Assembly (NCBI GenBank): GCA_015039465.1
Contig: MU130029.1
Location: 83,994-147,993 of the forward strand
From: Phlegmacium glaucopus
Lineage: Eukaryota; Basidiomycota; Agaricomycetes; Agaricales; Cortinariaceae
Length of the DNA stretch: 64,000 nucleotides
Direction of reading: 5' to 3'
Both the position numbers and the translations under genes were made by a program. The notes beneath the pieces are model-generated. The model had not been told where the DNA came from, searched no databases, and was given only the letters and a program-made list of their open reading frames with translations. Below are positions 23,419 through 34,153 of the stretch, one piece after another. Within the stretch, counting starts at the first letter, position 1. Each line of letters starts with the position of its first letter.

Positions 23419-25261
23419 ATGTGGAAAATTCTAAGCAAATTCAAGCAACAAGATGGCAGAAATGACGCTGACTTACACAGTAAGTGCTTGAACATGGCCT
23501 CAATTCTACTGACTCCTCCGTTGATCACACACCAGGCTCACCTGATGAAAATATCACCATCCAACAAGTTTTCCATTATCGAAAACAAAAAGGCATCAAT
23601 GTCGGTACATATTATTGTTATTTCATTTCCATAGTGTCCCGTCCAAAACCACATGTCCTATCAGGCTCCTGGTTTGTTCTCGAACGCTGGATCACCGACA
23701 GCCCTTTCGAAAATGCTTTTCAACCGGCTCAAAGCGACCTCGACGTAGCTCGCGGCAGAAACTCAAAAAAGATACTCGAAAAACACTGGGATACATGGAT
23801 CACAGAAGAAGATTGGGCCTGGATTGCAGAACGTGGCATCAATACGCTTCGAATTCCTGTGTGTTGTTCTATCTCTTCTAACGTTAGAAAGTCATTATGA
23901 CATGTACGTTTTACTTCAAACTTTTCATAGATTGGCTATTATCATCTCTGTGGAGCTGATCCTTCTGTTCTCCATGGCACAGATTTCCAACCGTTTCAGG
24001 AGGTTTACGCAGGCGCATGGTCCAGAATAGTCCGCGCAATCGAAACTGCCCATCGCTATGGGATAGGTGTCTTGCTGGGTGAGACTATTACTTGTTTCAG
24101 CTTCAACTTCGCCCATTAATCTTAAAGTGTGGCCAGACCTTCACGCAGCACCTGGAAAACAAAATAACGATGCCCATGGTGGAACATCAGAAAAAGCGAA
24201 CTTTTTCAATGGGCGACATAATCAACACCACACGATCCGGATCCTTCAATCTCTGGTGAATCATCTTCGTCAACTTGAATCCAGAACCAACATAGTCGGT
24301 ATCGAACTCTTAAACGAACCCAACCCACCCTCCGATAGAGTCCTTCAAACCTGGTACACGTCAGCGATCACCGCTCTTCGTTCTCAAGATCCCACAATCC
24401 CAATCTACATCGGCGAATGTTGGCGACCTGAAGTTTACGCTGACTACATCTCGCATATTCATTCATCCTCATCACTTACCGTTCTTGACCATCACCTCTA
24501 TCGATGTTTCACTTCTTCCGACATCCACACCACAGCCGCAGACCATACTCACGATTTACGTGAAGATTCCGCTTCTACACCTCGAATGTTAGCCACCATC
24601 TCTGAGAAACTCGGGAGAGTAGGTGGTGGTATTGTCATTGGGGAATGGTCGGGAGCGCTCAATCCTGGTTCACTCCAGCAACCAGGAGCAGAGTCTGAGG
24701 AGAAGAGGGAGTTTGTGAGTGCACAATTGGCGTTGTTCGACAAGTACTGTGGTGGATGGTTTTTCTGGACGTATAAAAAAGAAAAAAGAGGAGATACAGG
24801 CTGGAGCTGGCAAGATGCAGTTGAAGGAGGAATATTTCCGACTTCCGTTGGTATCAAGTACCGACGGATAGAGGCAGATGATATTATGAAAAGGTCAAAG
24901 GTTCGTGATGAGATGAAAGATGATGCACTTGGTGATTTATTTCTCCTCTCTTTTCACCTTCCTACGTTCTCATGCTCGATTTTTCATAATGATAGAAAAA
25001 CACAGTCGACATTGGTCTCAATACCCAGGATATTACGATCATTCCCGTTTCAGCTCCGGGTTCATCGTTGGCTGGGACGATGCCTACGCATTTATACAAT
25101 TGACCCCAATAGGGTCGATAACGATTTCAGAAATCGGGTTTAAAGGCGCTTGGGCAATGAAAAGGACAAGTGATCATGGTAAGAGTTATTGGGAATTTGA
25201 ACATGGGTTTATGCAGGGTGTTGCTTGCGCCGTGGATGATTTCCGGGCGTCGTGTATGTAA
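23419..25261 (+). CDS. GH5 family exo-beta-1,3-glucanase
   Basis: A five-exon gene (introns at about 23481-23533, 23608-23670, 23860-23931, 24079-24128 and 24934-24995) gives a continuous frame. The N-terminus is short and lacks a clear signal peptide. Recognisable GH5 blocks are GINVGSWFVLERWIT, AQSDLDVARG, WAWIAERGINTLRIP, LHAAPGKQNNDAHGG, ELLNEPN (acid/base Glu), DHHLYRCF and VIGEWSGAL (nucleophile Glu). The C-terminal part (YYDHSRFSSGFIVGWDDAYAF ... YWEFEHGFMQG) is typical of basidiomycete members. The family hydrolyses beta-1,3-glucan of the fungal wall during growth and remodelling. The start at 23419 is chosen because it leads in frame through the first intron. Catalytic residues are present and the gene appears intact. 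Confidence 0.82.
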
Positions 25262-26454
25262 CACTTAAGGACTGCTTAGGTTTGGGTTGGGGGGTGCTCA
25301 GCACTCGCGTATGAGTATATATTTTCCACGGTTCTCAGTGATATTCGTTCCACTCTTGGGAACCTGGTCACTGGCGACGGGAGTTTTAAACAGCGATATA
25401 ATAACCAACAGAGAAGACGACGATGTAACAAAAGCCAACGGTAGATCTAAAGGAAAACTAATAACATCAACGATGACATCGAAGAGGCTTGTCTTGCTAC
25501 GTTTAGGCAGAGGGTCTTAGAGCGATGTCAATCTCATATTTTGCGGTAGATTTCACAATTGCCCATGATGTGCAACCTCACTAACATTAAAATCTTATTG
25601 AAGCATCCTTCCGAGTGGATATAATGGCCCGCTTCGTGATCCACCACTGACGAGCACTCTGCAGTTTCGAAAAGGAACATACGTCATCACCAGCACCAAC
25701 AGCAGAAGACGATGATCACCGCAAAGTCAAAAGGGATGAAAGAAGGAACAAAAAAAAAGTAGAAAGCAACGGGAAACATTTTTCAATTGTTTTTCGTCGT
25801 TTGCGTCTCTTCTGTTTATGTATCTTTTTTATCATTTACTTATTTCATCTCTTTTAGTGGCCGATGAGATGGGGAATTGTTAATTCATGGAATAGGAGTT
25901 AATGAAGAGCAGGGCCTTGGAGGTTGCAAATTATTTTTCAAGGCGAATTGGAAATGGAGGTGAGTGAGATGAGGATACTACAGAAGGAAAGAACAGTTAC
26001 ATCGAGATCGTCCGAAGACTTCAGGAGTAAATCAGGCGAGGCTAGCCATATCAAAACGCATTTTAATAGAGATATTCCACAATATTTGAACATGGTTCAA
26101 AGCGTACCGCCAAAACAACATCCTACAGACCCAATTGTTGTTATCCCAAACTTCTTGAATGCGTCTACTACCTAGTTAACGGTTGGACGCGTCTGGGCCT
26201 TCTTGACGATTCGAATGGAACCAATTTGAGAGATGATCGAAATGAAATCACATGACGCAAGTCGTGTGAATCTTCTTGTGTATAACGAGCGCAATTTTCT
26301 CCTCGCTTACTCTTTTCTATCCTTTAACTACCGATCGTTCCATTTTCTCCACCTCAATTCTATAGCTATATCTACTCACTCGTTCATCTAACTCATCCTC
26401 TTTCTTTAAAATCTACCGACTCACAAAGAATTAATCACAACTCTTATAAACAAC
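25262..26454. other. Intergenic stretch, DIRS left flank with possible dienelactone hydrolase remnant
   Basis: No gene is clear. Around 25890-26060 short words resemble the 3' half of the dienelactone hydrolase gene at 32939 (for example GAAGAGCAGGGCCTTGGAGG versus GAGGAGCGGGGCTTTCGAAG). This may be the left remainder of the pseudogene at 32106-32665, separated from it by the DIRS element. The left end of the retrotransposon lies somewhere in 26170-26440. Confidence 0.35.
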
Positions 26455-27712
26455 ATGCCACGTCAGCCAAAGAAGACAACATACACCAAAACTCTCAGTG
26501 CTCTGCGAAAAACGGAGTTAATTCGTCTCGCTGATGACCTCGGTCTTGATTCAGAGGGCTCAGTTGCAGAACTGCGAACGCGACTCAAGGACCATCTAAA
26601 TGAAAACCGAGATGACCTGTTTCGAAATCCAAGGTATAATGGACTGTATCCAAGGCATCGTCGCCACAACCAACCTCCACCACCATTACCACAGCCTGGC
26701 TCCGACACTCTCTCAACCCAGTCTTCTCAATCCACTTAGGGTTACCAAAGTTCGGTTCAGAACTGACTCATGAACCTGAACTGAACTGAACTGAACTGAT
26801 AATTCAGTTCAGTTCAGTTCAGGTTCAGGCATTTGGAGATTTATGGTTCATGCAGTTCGAACTGAACTGAACTGCTGAACTGAACTGCTGAACTGTTAGG
26901 TCCTAGACGGCCAGGCAATTCTCTTCTTTTGACTTAACATTTTCTGGGAAGTGATCCTTCAGTAATTTATGAACATTGGAATGGTTTGGCAGTCCTTTTG
27001 AGCATGAAATAATGGCTAAGGAAGGAGGTAATGGCCAGACTTGGTATGTGATGTTATTATGTCAGCATAGATTAGTACTGCCTATTTAGGAAAATAAATA
27101 TAAATCAATGGTTTTCTGTGTTCTAAAGGAGTTCTGAGATCATATATGAGTGGAAATCAAGTGGCTAAGGGCTAAGGAAGGTCTTTGTACAATAAATTTT
27201 CAGAAAAAGGTAAAATTTCAGATTTTATAATGGTTCTTCAGTTCAGTTCAGTTCGAACCAGTTCTTAAATGGTTCAGTTCAGTTCAGGACCATATGCAAA
27301 CAGTTCAGTTCAGTTCAGGCTGAGGAGGTGAAGAACTGAACTGAACTGAACTTTGGTAACCCTAAATCCACTGCATATTCCCATTCGTCATGGGAAGGTA
27401 TCGCAGATAATCCTCACCATCATTCACCACCACCTTCAACACATTCACGCCAACCATCGCCTTTCAGCATTCACAATTTCTCACAAAGGAATTCACCCAT
27501 TCCACAAACGGAAGCTGTTGACGGACGTAAGTTTCTTTGTCTTCGTCAACTGAATTTTTCATTGTGTATATATATTTGCATACTTTTGATGTGCCTCGTT
27601 AATGACGCTCGTATTGGGCTGGTCACCAAAGTATTTTGTCAATGACGCATACTATTGATATGCTATACATATATATCATTGCATACTTCAGATATGCCAG
27701 GCCTTTTTAATA

Positions 27713-27749
<37 letters not shown>

Positions 27750-28916
27750 ATAACCAAAATATCAATGATATTAACATCCCAATTGGTTATTTTTTTTTAA
27801 CTCAATTGACTGGAGCTATCATCATTTACGCAAACAGAATGTCTCACAATTTATACAGATATTATGGCTCAACAGGTTCATCAACCTGCAATTCCTCCTT
27901 TATTACATGCTACAGACGTGACAATACCCACTATTCCACCATTAACTCCATCACGCAAGCGTCCTATTCGCACGCCTGGTTCTATCGGAACAAATGCCGC
28001 CTTCTTAGTTCCTGACCATATCCGGAAAAGATTCATCGATGGCTGGAACGTCCATGTTCCGCTAACTTATCTAACTGATAAAGGATGCATGGTCAAAAAC
28101 AAATCCTTATCCAATCTACACGATCTCTTAACAGTCAATGACACCGACAGTCATATTACAACATCTTCAAAATCCTTATCGGATGAAGGGGAACTGGACT
28201 TAACCTTTGACGAGTGGCATCAAGCCTGGCGCCGACTTTTGGACCTCATAAAGTCCTTTTTGCCAGATGAGTACGCCATGTGGCAAACTCACTTCTTATA
28301 CATACTCGATAATCACAATCGCGCGGAGCTCTGGCCTGTTTTCTTAGCATACAACGTAGAAATTCGAAGGAGAGCAACCCAGTTGGACATTGATCCGTCT
28401 CAATTTTCGATAGGCATTTGGAACGACTTAGAGGCTCGACACACAGCCAAAAAGGTTCTCGCATGGGTTCAATCGGATATGAGACAGGCGCCTAATCAAG
28501 CCGGTCCTTCACATCACAACTATCAATCTCGATATCAGCTTACAAATGCCTACCATAGAGACGATTCCTTTACACGCAACAACAGTCGTAATTATGCTTT
28601 TCGAAACCAAACCCAACGCTTCAATAACCCGGAGGTCCGAAGAGATCGAGAGGGAAAATGCATCTTCTGCGGCGACAAGTCAAAATCACATTCCTCGAGG
28701 AATTGCAATGCATGGAAGCTCGTCAATGGCGCCCCTTGTCACTTACTCAAACAAGGTCCTTCCGGTTCGAGACAAGACAGATCTGGAAAATCCTACTGTT
28801 TCTCATGGAACGGGTATTCCGGCTGTGACCAAGGACCCACTTGTCGACGAGGCGAGCATTGGTGCTCTCTATGCGGATCCAAGTCACACAATGCCCAACA
28901 TTGTGAAATCGTGTAG
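26455..28916 (+). CDS. DIRS ORF1: SAP-domain plus zinc-finger gag protein, interrupted by a MITE
   Basis: The first segment (26455-26736) encodes a basic protein with a SAP-like helix-turn-helix (KTELIRLADDLGLDSEGSVAE), a nucleic-acid-binding motif. It is cut by a 628-bp MITE. After the MITE the frame continues to 27536, where a GTAAGT donor starts a 322-nt intron ending at 27858, and then runs in phase into the long gag frame. That frame ends with cysteine/histidine fingers (CIFCGDKSKSHSSRNC, CSLCGSKSHNAQHC). Without the MITE, SAP and gag parts would be one protein that packages element RNA. The inserted MITE adds a stop after SSQST. Confidence 0.72.
26737..27364. mobile_element. 628-bp hAT-type MITE inside DIRS ORF1
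   Basis: The ends TAGGGTTACCAAAGTTC are perfect inverted repeats. A perfect 8-bp duplication AATCCACT flanks them (26729-26736 and 27365-27372). The body is made of many GTTCA/TGAAC words in both orientations (long runs of CAGTT and AACTG). It shares the CCAAAGTTCGGTTC terminus with the element at 12154-14573. No coding capacity. Confidence 0.9.
27715..27748 (+). repeat. Poly(A) run of about 34 nt in the ORF1 intron
   Basis: A homopolymer of A lies within the 322-nt intron, surrounded by AT-rich sequence. It may be a trace of an inserted retrocopy tail or simple slippage; its exact length is likely to be unreliable. Confidence 0.8.
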
Positions 28917-30564
28917 TGATTTCCTACCCGTCGTCACGCCCTTTCGCTCAACCGAATGGGAATCCATGTTGTCCAATACTGATTCATACGAAAAATTTCG
29001 CGATATTCCTACTGGTATACAATTCGGCTTCGATATGGGAGTCGGTAATTCCACTAATCAAACCTATACACCACCTAATCATAAATCAGCACTTTTACAC
29101 CACGAACACGTAACAGCACATATACAAAAAGAATTGTCCCTTCGACGTTACACCGGCCCTTTCTCGCGTTCAAAATTAGAATCACTAATTGGCCCGTTTA
29201 GGACGTCGCCTCTAGGAGTGGTGCCAAAACCCGGGAGTACGGAAGAATTTAGAGTCGTACAGGATTTTTCCTTCCCGAGAGACGACCCTACTCTTTCTTC
29301 TGTGAATTCCGAAATAAACATGGAAGATTTTAGATGTGATTGGGGCACCTTCAACGACGTCAAAAAGATAGTAAGCGAAGCACCCGCTGGGACCGAAGCA
29401 GCGACACTAGATGTAGACGCTGCGTTCCGCTGCTGCCCTATTTTACCCCAACAACAACCATACTTCGTAATTCACTGGAACGGCTTATTTTACATCGATC
29501 ACAACGCCCCATTTGGGGCCTCGAGTTCCGGAGGCGTATTTGGCAAAGTTGCAGATGCGATGACTGCTATCCTTGACTCTAAGAATTTGGGTCCATCCAA
29601 AAATTGGGTAGATGACTTCGTATTTTTTCGATACCCGGTCAACCCGACGATTAAAATTCCATCTTTCTCCTATTCTTTAGATGACATATATTCAGTAGCC
29701 AACCAATTAGGATGGCCTTGGAAGGACTCGAAGACAAAACCCTTCGCCAACGAGTTCAAATACTTAGGTTTCATATGGAACCTATCGTCGAAAACCGTAG
29801 AAATTCCCCAAAACAAAAAGGATCGTTATTTAATTAAACTCAAACCATGGATATCAGGAAAGAAATTCTCTCGAAAAGAAGCAGAATCAGTTCTAGGAAC
29901 GCTCGTACATTGCTCACTCGCAATTCCAGACGGACGTTCTCGCTTACCTTCTATTTCACGTTTTACATCATCATTCAACCACACATCGTCACCTTTCATA
30001 CGCAAAACACCCAGTCAGAACGTAATCGCAGATATTTCTTGGTGGCGAAATCACCTATCTCTGCCCTTTTGTGGTTCAACAATATCCAATCCTCCAGCTC
30101 CTTCACCAATCGAATTTTGGGTAGATGCATCGTCTTCATGGGGTATCGGGGTCATCGTTAACAATGAATGGGACTCCTGGAAACTACGACAGGGCTGGAA
30201 CAAGGACGGTCGCAACATTGGTTGGGCCGAATTCATCGCCATCGAAATTGGACTACTACTTGCAATACAACAGGGGTACTCCAATGTCCATTTAATCATT
30301 AAATCTGACAACCAGGGAGTAATCCAGGCTATCAAGGGTGGAAGATCACGCAGCCCGGAACAGAACATTGTTTTGCAGAGAATTACAACGCTTTTAAACA
30401 CTTATAACATTTGGATCTCATCTTTATATGTGCCATCGTCCAATAATTTAGCAGACAGACCGTCTCGCGGTCTTCCAGTTCTTAATCGGCCAAGATCATC
30501 TCTAAAACTTATTCTACCTCTAGCGTTACAACCCTTCTTAATGTCTTCACCTATTCTTTCATAA
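28546..30564 (+). CDS. DIRS reverse transcriptase / RNase H
   Basis: The frame overlaps the end of ORF1 by about 370 nt in another register, so the true start may be later or reached by frameshifting. The RT domain starts around 29140 and includes VPKPGSTEEFRVVQDFS, LDVDAAFRCCPI, NAPFGASSSGGVF and the catalytic block NWVDDFVFF. This has VDD rather than the YxDD common in LTR elements, as in DIRS-like RTs. RNase H follows (EFWVDASSSWGIG, IIKSDNQGVIQAIKGG, NNLADRPSRG). The frame has no internal stop. It copies the element RNA to DNA. Confidence 0.85.
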   Translation: MPTIETIPLHATTVVIMLFETKPNASITRRSEEIERENASSAATSQNHIPRGIAMHGSSSMAPLVTYSNKVLPVRDKTDLENPTVSHGTGIPAVTKDPLVDEASIGALYADPSHTMPNIVKSCSDFLPVVTPFRSTEWESMLSNTDSYEKFRDIPTGIQFGFDMGVGNSTNQTYTPPNHKSALLHHEHVTAHIQKELSLRRYTGPFSRSKLESLIGPFRTSPLGVVPKPGSTEEFRVVQDFSFPRDDPTLSSVNSEINMEDFRCDWGTFNDVKKIVSEAPAGTEAATLDVDAAFRCCPILPQQQPYFVIHWNGLFYIDHNAPFGASSSGGVFGKVADAMTAILDSKNLGPSKNWVDDFVFFRYPVNPTIKIPSFSYSLDDIYSVANQLGWPWKDSKTKPFANEFKYLGFIWNLSSKTVEIPQNKKDRYLIKLKPWISGKKFSRKEAESVLGTLVHCSLAIPDGRSRLPSISRFTSSFNHTSSPFIRKTPSQNVIADISWWRNHLSLPFCGSTISNPPAPSPIEFWVDASSSWGIGVIVNNEWDSWKLRQGWNKDGRNIGWAEFIAIEIGLLLAIQQGYSNVHLIIKSDNQGVIQAIKGGRSRSPEQNIVLQRITTLLNTYNIWISSLYVPSSNNLADRPSRGLPVLNRPRSSLKLILPLALQPFLMSSPILS

Positions 30565-30592
30565 TGTAGAACTCATTGTCTTCATCACTAAT

Positions 30593-31846
30593 GTGTTATG
30601 TCACATTCAATACACTTACTTTCTTGATTCTTACTACTTCGTCATGCGCTCGTTAACACACTCGTCAGCAGGCACAATTGTTACAAATCCTCCTACCTTT
30701 TCAGCACACTCGAGCTCAGCCCATCTGGCGCCTACTCTGTATCATCTTCCATCGGGGTATCCATTATCATCCGTACCTTCAGTTACACCTACACACATTC
30801 AACGAACGCTTACTAAAAATGCAGACCATCCATACTTCGACGTTTCCAACAACACTCATGCCTTTTCTGTCCATACAAAAAGTCAAATCAACATAGCCCT
30901 CCGAAATGGCTGGGCCAAGTCAACCATTAATCGATACTCTAAGTCAATTCAATGTTTCATAAAATTCTGTGACTCAGAACAGGTTCCAGACGCGCTACGT
31001 TTTCCAACCGATGAGTTTGTTCTTTGCGCCTTCGCAGCTGCCTGCGCCGGAAAGCATGCAGGTAGTACGTCACGCAGCAAGATTTCAGCGCTCAAAGCCT
31101 GGCACACGGTTCACAATTTGGAATGGAAGGGCAGCAACCGTCTACGCTACATCTTAAACGGAGTTCAAAGTCTCACTCCAAAGAGTTCCAAGCGACCTCT
31201 ACGACCTCCAATCAACGCAGAAATGATAGCTCGACTTATCAACGGTTTGGATCTCTCGGTGTCGTCGGACGCATCAATCGCAGCTTGTGCCACCACTGCC
31301 TTTTGGGGCCAATGTCGACTAGGCGAACTTCTACCATCCTCTTCACTCAACGCCGATACTTCATTATTCCCAACTCGTTCCAGGCTCAGGAAATCTCCTC
31401 GTAACCCTCAGTCCTTTTTGCTACATTTACCAACTACGAAAACCCACCGGCGAGGACAAGATATTGTGCTTGTGGAACAACGATCACCCATCAACCCCAT
31501 CTTCCTGCTTAAAAATCATCTCCACGTAAATCATCCGTCAAGCAGTCAATTCCTATTCACCTATCGCCTACCTGATGGGCAACACATCCTTACCAAAAGG
31601 GTTTTTCTACAACGATGCAACATGATCTGGCAACAACTCGGCTACCCTCGTATGACCGGCCACTCTTTTCGAATTGGTGGGACGACAGAGCTGCTCATCG
31701 CCGGAATCTCCCCCGAGATAGTCAAGGCAATGGGTCGTTGGATGTCCGAGTCCTTTTTGAAGTATTGGCAGTCACTAGACGACATCGCACCACGGCATAT
31801 CCGAAATCTACCCACAAGACTACGCAAAGCAAAATATCGAAAATAG
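30593..31846 (+). CDS. DIRS tyrosine recombinase
   Basis: This 417-codon frame starts 29 nt after the RT stop. It shows the phage-integrase fold order: an N-terminal SAM-like DNA-binding region (STINRYSKSIQCFIKFC, STSRSKISALKAWH), then the catalytic domain. Catalytic candidates are Arg in QCRLGELLP, His and Arg in GHSFRIGGTTELL, and Tyr in ESFLKYWQS. It would integrate a circular DNA intermediate. All catalytic residues and the full length are present. Confidence 0.85.
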   Translation: MLCHIQYTYFLDSYYFVMRSLTHSSAGTIVTNPPTFSAHSSSAHLAPTLYHLPSGYPLSSVPSVTPTHIQRTLTKNADHPYFDVSNNTHAFSVHTKSQINIALRNGWAKSTINRYSKSIQCFIKFCDSEQVPDALRFPTDEFVLCAFAAACAGKHAGSTSRSKISALKAWHTVHNLEWKGSNRLRYILNGVQSLTPKSSKRPLRPPINAEMIARLINGLDLSVSSDASIAACATTAFWGQCRLGELLPSSSLNADTSLFPTRSRLRKSPRNPQSFLLHLPTTKTHRRGQDIVLVEQRSPINPIFLLKNHLHVNHPSSSQFLFTYRLPDGQHILTKRVFLQRCNMIWQQLGYPRMTGHSFRIGGTTELLIAGISPEIVKAMGRWMSESFLKYWQSLDDIAPRHIRNLPTRLRKAKYRK

Positions 31847-32100
31847 ACCACCATCTTGGGGGCTAGCCAATGGCGTTGCCGTTGGCTGGGTGGTTCTTGG
31901 GGGTTAGCCAACCAGCAACCCCATCGGCCCTTCGACCTGGAGCCTCGATGACCTATCTTCTCTCGTTGGTCGGCTTTTCACACCCAACCTTACTACTCTT
32001 GCTCTTATATACCTCCTTTTACTAGTTTTCTCTCACACTATTCTCAATATTCTCCCTCTTTTGCTGCGAGTTCAATACACGAGAGTACTTACTGGATCAA
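31847..32100 (+). other. DIRS 3' region with hairpin
   Basis: Just after the recombinase stop is a duplicated motif CTTGGGGG(C/T)TAGCCAA and an inverted repeat AGCCAATGGC...GCCGTTGGCT (31863-31886). Then comes a pyrimidine-rich tract to about 32090. These are likely parts of the element's terminal repeats, but partner copies upstream were not found. Confidence 0.4.
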
Positions 32101-32105
32101 GAGGG

Positions 32106-32665
32106 CCTACAGGGACATAATCGCCGTTGAAGATCTCAGGAACGATGGTCTGCTCAGTTATCAAGACATATAAGTTAGCTTAAAATTGTCACCGAACGTT
32201 CTACCCAAGTTCGAATCCATTGGCGGGAAAAGTCGTGAGCTAAAGCTGTAAAGGATCAATCGATCAAGTTTGTTATCGTAAATGTCCTTCTGCGTCCCGA
32301 ATTTTATAAAAAGCGTGTGCTTACCCGGTTTTTGATGAGCTGAAGGCCGAATACGTCGGACAAGAAAATGATTGCTTTGATTTTGGGATACATACTTTTC
32401 ACTGGGTGACTCAGGGTGAGGCAATATATCAATCAACTGAGAACTCTACAATCCTTCTCCCATTCACCTTGGGCGAAGAAGTAACCAGACAAGTCAGAAT
32501 TCGGGCTTCGGTCTTGGAGCTCTTGTACTTGGCTCACATTTCGGAATGCCTTCGTGGATAACACCTAACAGTAGTTTAGTTCAGATTGGTTGACTGTTTG
32601 CAGAAATTCAGCTGCTAGTACCTAACCTTTGATGCAATCTTTTCAAAGACTCATCGTTTTTACTG
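32106..32665 (-). pseudogene. Dienelactone hydrolase pseudogene cut by the DIRS element
   Basis: The minus strand begins ATG AGT CTT TGA, where the functional copy has a Cys codon, so there is a stop at codon 4. It then keeps family motifs such as GVIHEG and YPK(I)KAIIFLSDVFGLQL. Homology to the intact gene ends at about 32106, where retrotransposon sequence starts, so the catalytic Cys and the C-terminal half are missing here. Confidence 0.75.
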
Positions 32666-32938
32666 TCAACTGGTTAGAAAGAGAATATTGTTTCGAGATC
32701 TTTACTTAAAGTACTTCTGACTCCTGCCTGGGGATGCGCACTGTAACTTATATATATATGGATCAAAGATTGATCGTGAGGGACGGGGTGAAGTCGGGCT
32801 GCCGCTGATCCGAGAGGAACTGTGTGAAAAATATCGGGATTCGGTAGTGTGAGTTATTTTAAGATTAGGTCATTGTATTCTTTCAGTGCTACGTTTTCTT
32901 TGCTTTATTTATGCAAACGATCTCCACCGCCAACAACT

Positions 32939-34153
32939 TCAGAGCTTGTTCAGGAACCACTCAGCAGTAGATTTGAATGCACCCTCCTTGCCAGCTTTGA
33001 CTTTCGCATCGTTCATGTCACCACGCACAGCGAACCCGTGCGTGCACCCTTCGAAGTACACTCCCTTGTATCCTGGTACGAACTTGCCACCTCCTAATAT
33101 TTCATCGGCTTTAGCAGATGATTCGGGCGGGAATTGTTCATCAAAGGTGCATGAGTTGATGAGGAGCGGGGCTTTCGAAGTAGCGAGGTATTTCTATATT
33201 TTATGGGTAAGATTGATGGATAGCTATAGCAAAGAAACGTGAAGAAAAACAGGAACACAGAGAATGTGAGATAAGGGATGGAAGGGTGACACGTAAAGAT
33301 ATAGACGAGAAATAAACGTTGCATACCTCGAGATCTTCAGGAATCTTGAGGAAAGAAGGGTGAGATGCAGCTGCTACTTTGATGATATTCTCGAATGCGA
33401 GGTCAAACACAGAACGACCTAAACCATAGATGACCAGCCGATATTACCAAGTCATAGCATATCATCAACCGCTCTTCGTCATTAGTGAAAATACGTACCG
33501 CCAAGACAGTATCCAGTAGCAGCAAATGATGTTACTCCGTCTGCCTTAAGTGCTTCTACCACCTTATCGAGAATAGGGCGTATCGCTTCTTGAGTGTGCT
33601 TTCTCAACCAAGCGGGAAGATCAATAGTGGGTTCTGGGTTATCAAGAGCGTCTGCAGGGATAGGATCACCGTTGAAATAATCAGGGATAATGGTCTAATC
33701 AGATGGCAATTTGGAGATGGTTTGCAAGTGAAAATTCAAATGAAACGGTTGCTCACCTTGAGTCCAGTAGCTGCAAAGTCGTCTGCCATGAGCTAAGTAG
33801 ATGAAACCATTCGATTTATATCACAACTCTTTCTGCGGTCCCCAAGTTTACAAGAGAACTAGAGCGCACCTGGGCGTTAGGAAGCTGAGGACCGAACCCA
33901 TCAGCCAAATAAAGGATCACCTTGTCCTTTGGGTACTCTCCAGAAGGTGTGGCAACATACGAATCGATCCCACCAATCTTTTCCCATTTACCTTTGCGAT
34001 CATTGTCAAAATCGTTCCAGGTCTTATATAGCGTACCAGTAACAGACCTTGGGGAGTACCTTCGTGGGTGACACCTGTTTGAATAAGTCAATATGGGTGA
34101 ATCCTCCTGACTGATGGTCGCTAACCTTTAACACAATCTTTGCAAAGACTCAT
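32939..34153 (-). CDS. Dienelactone hydrolase family protein
   Basis: A multi-exon minus-strand gene starts at 34153 (MSLCKDCVKGVTHEG) and ends with AEWFLNKL and TGA at 32939. It has the alpha/beta-hydrolase fold of the family: YVATPSGEYPKDKVILYLADGFG, the nucleophile elbow GYCLGG (Cys), the Asp-containing block DEQFPPES and the His block THGFAVRGD. The family hydrolyses lactone or ester bonds, classically dienelactone in aromatic degradation; fungal members have varied or unknown substrates. Introns are short with GT-AG ends, one with a GTCTGT donor. Broken copies lie at 32106-32665, 45610-45980 and 55110-55400, so this appears to be the only intact one. Confidence 0.8.

Larger units (their letters stand above)
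26170..32100 (+). mobile_element. DIRS/Ngaro-type tyrosine-recombinase retrotransposon
   Basis: Three genes lie in the same direction: SAP+gag (26455-28916), reverse transcriptase with RNase H (28546-30564) and a tyrosine recombinase (30593-31846). There is no DDE integrase and no LTR, which is the organisation of YR retrotransposons. These insert through the recombinase and make no target-site duplication. A CT-rich region lies upstream of the first ATG. Terminal repeats could not be identified by eye, so both boundaries are approximate; the right one is set where dienelactone hydrolase homology starts. All three frames are open apart from a MITE in the first, so the insertion is young. Confidence 0.8.
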
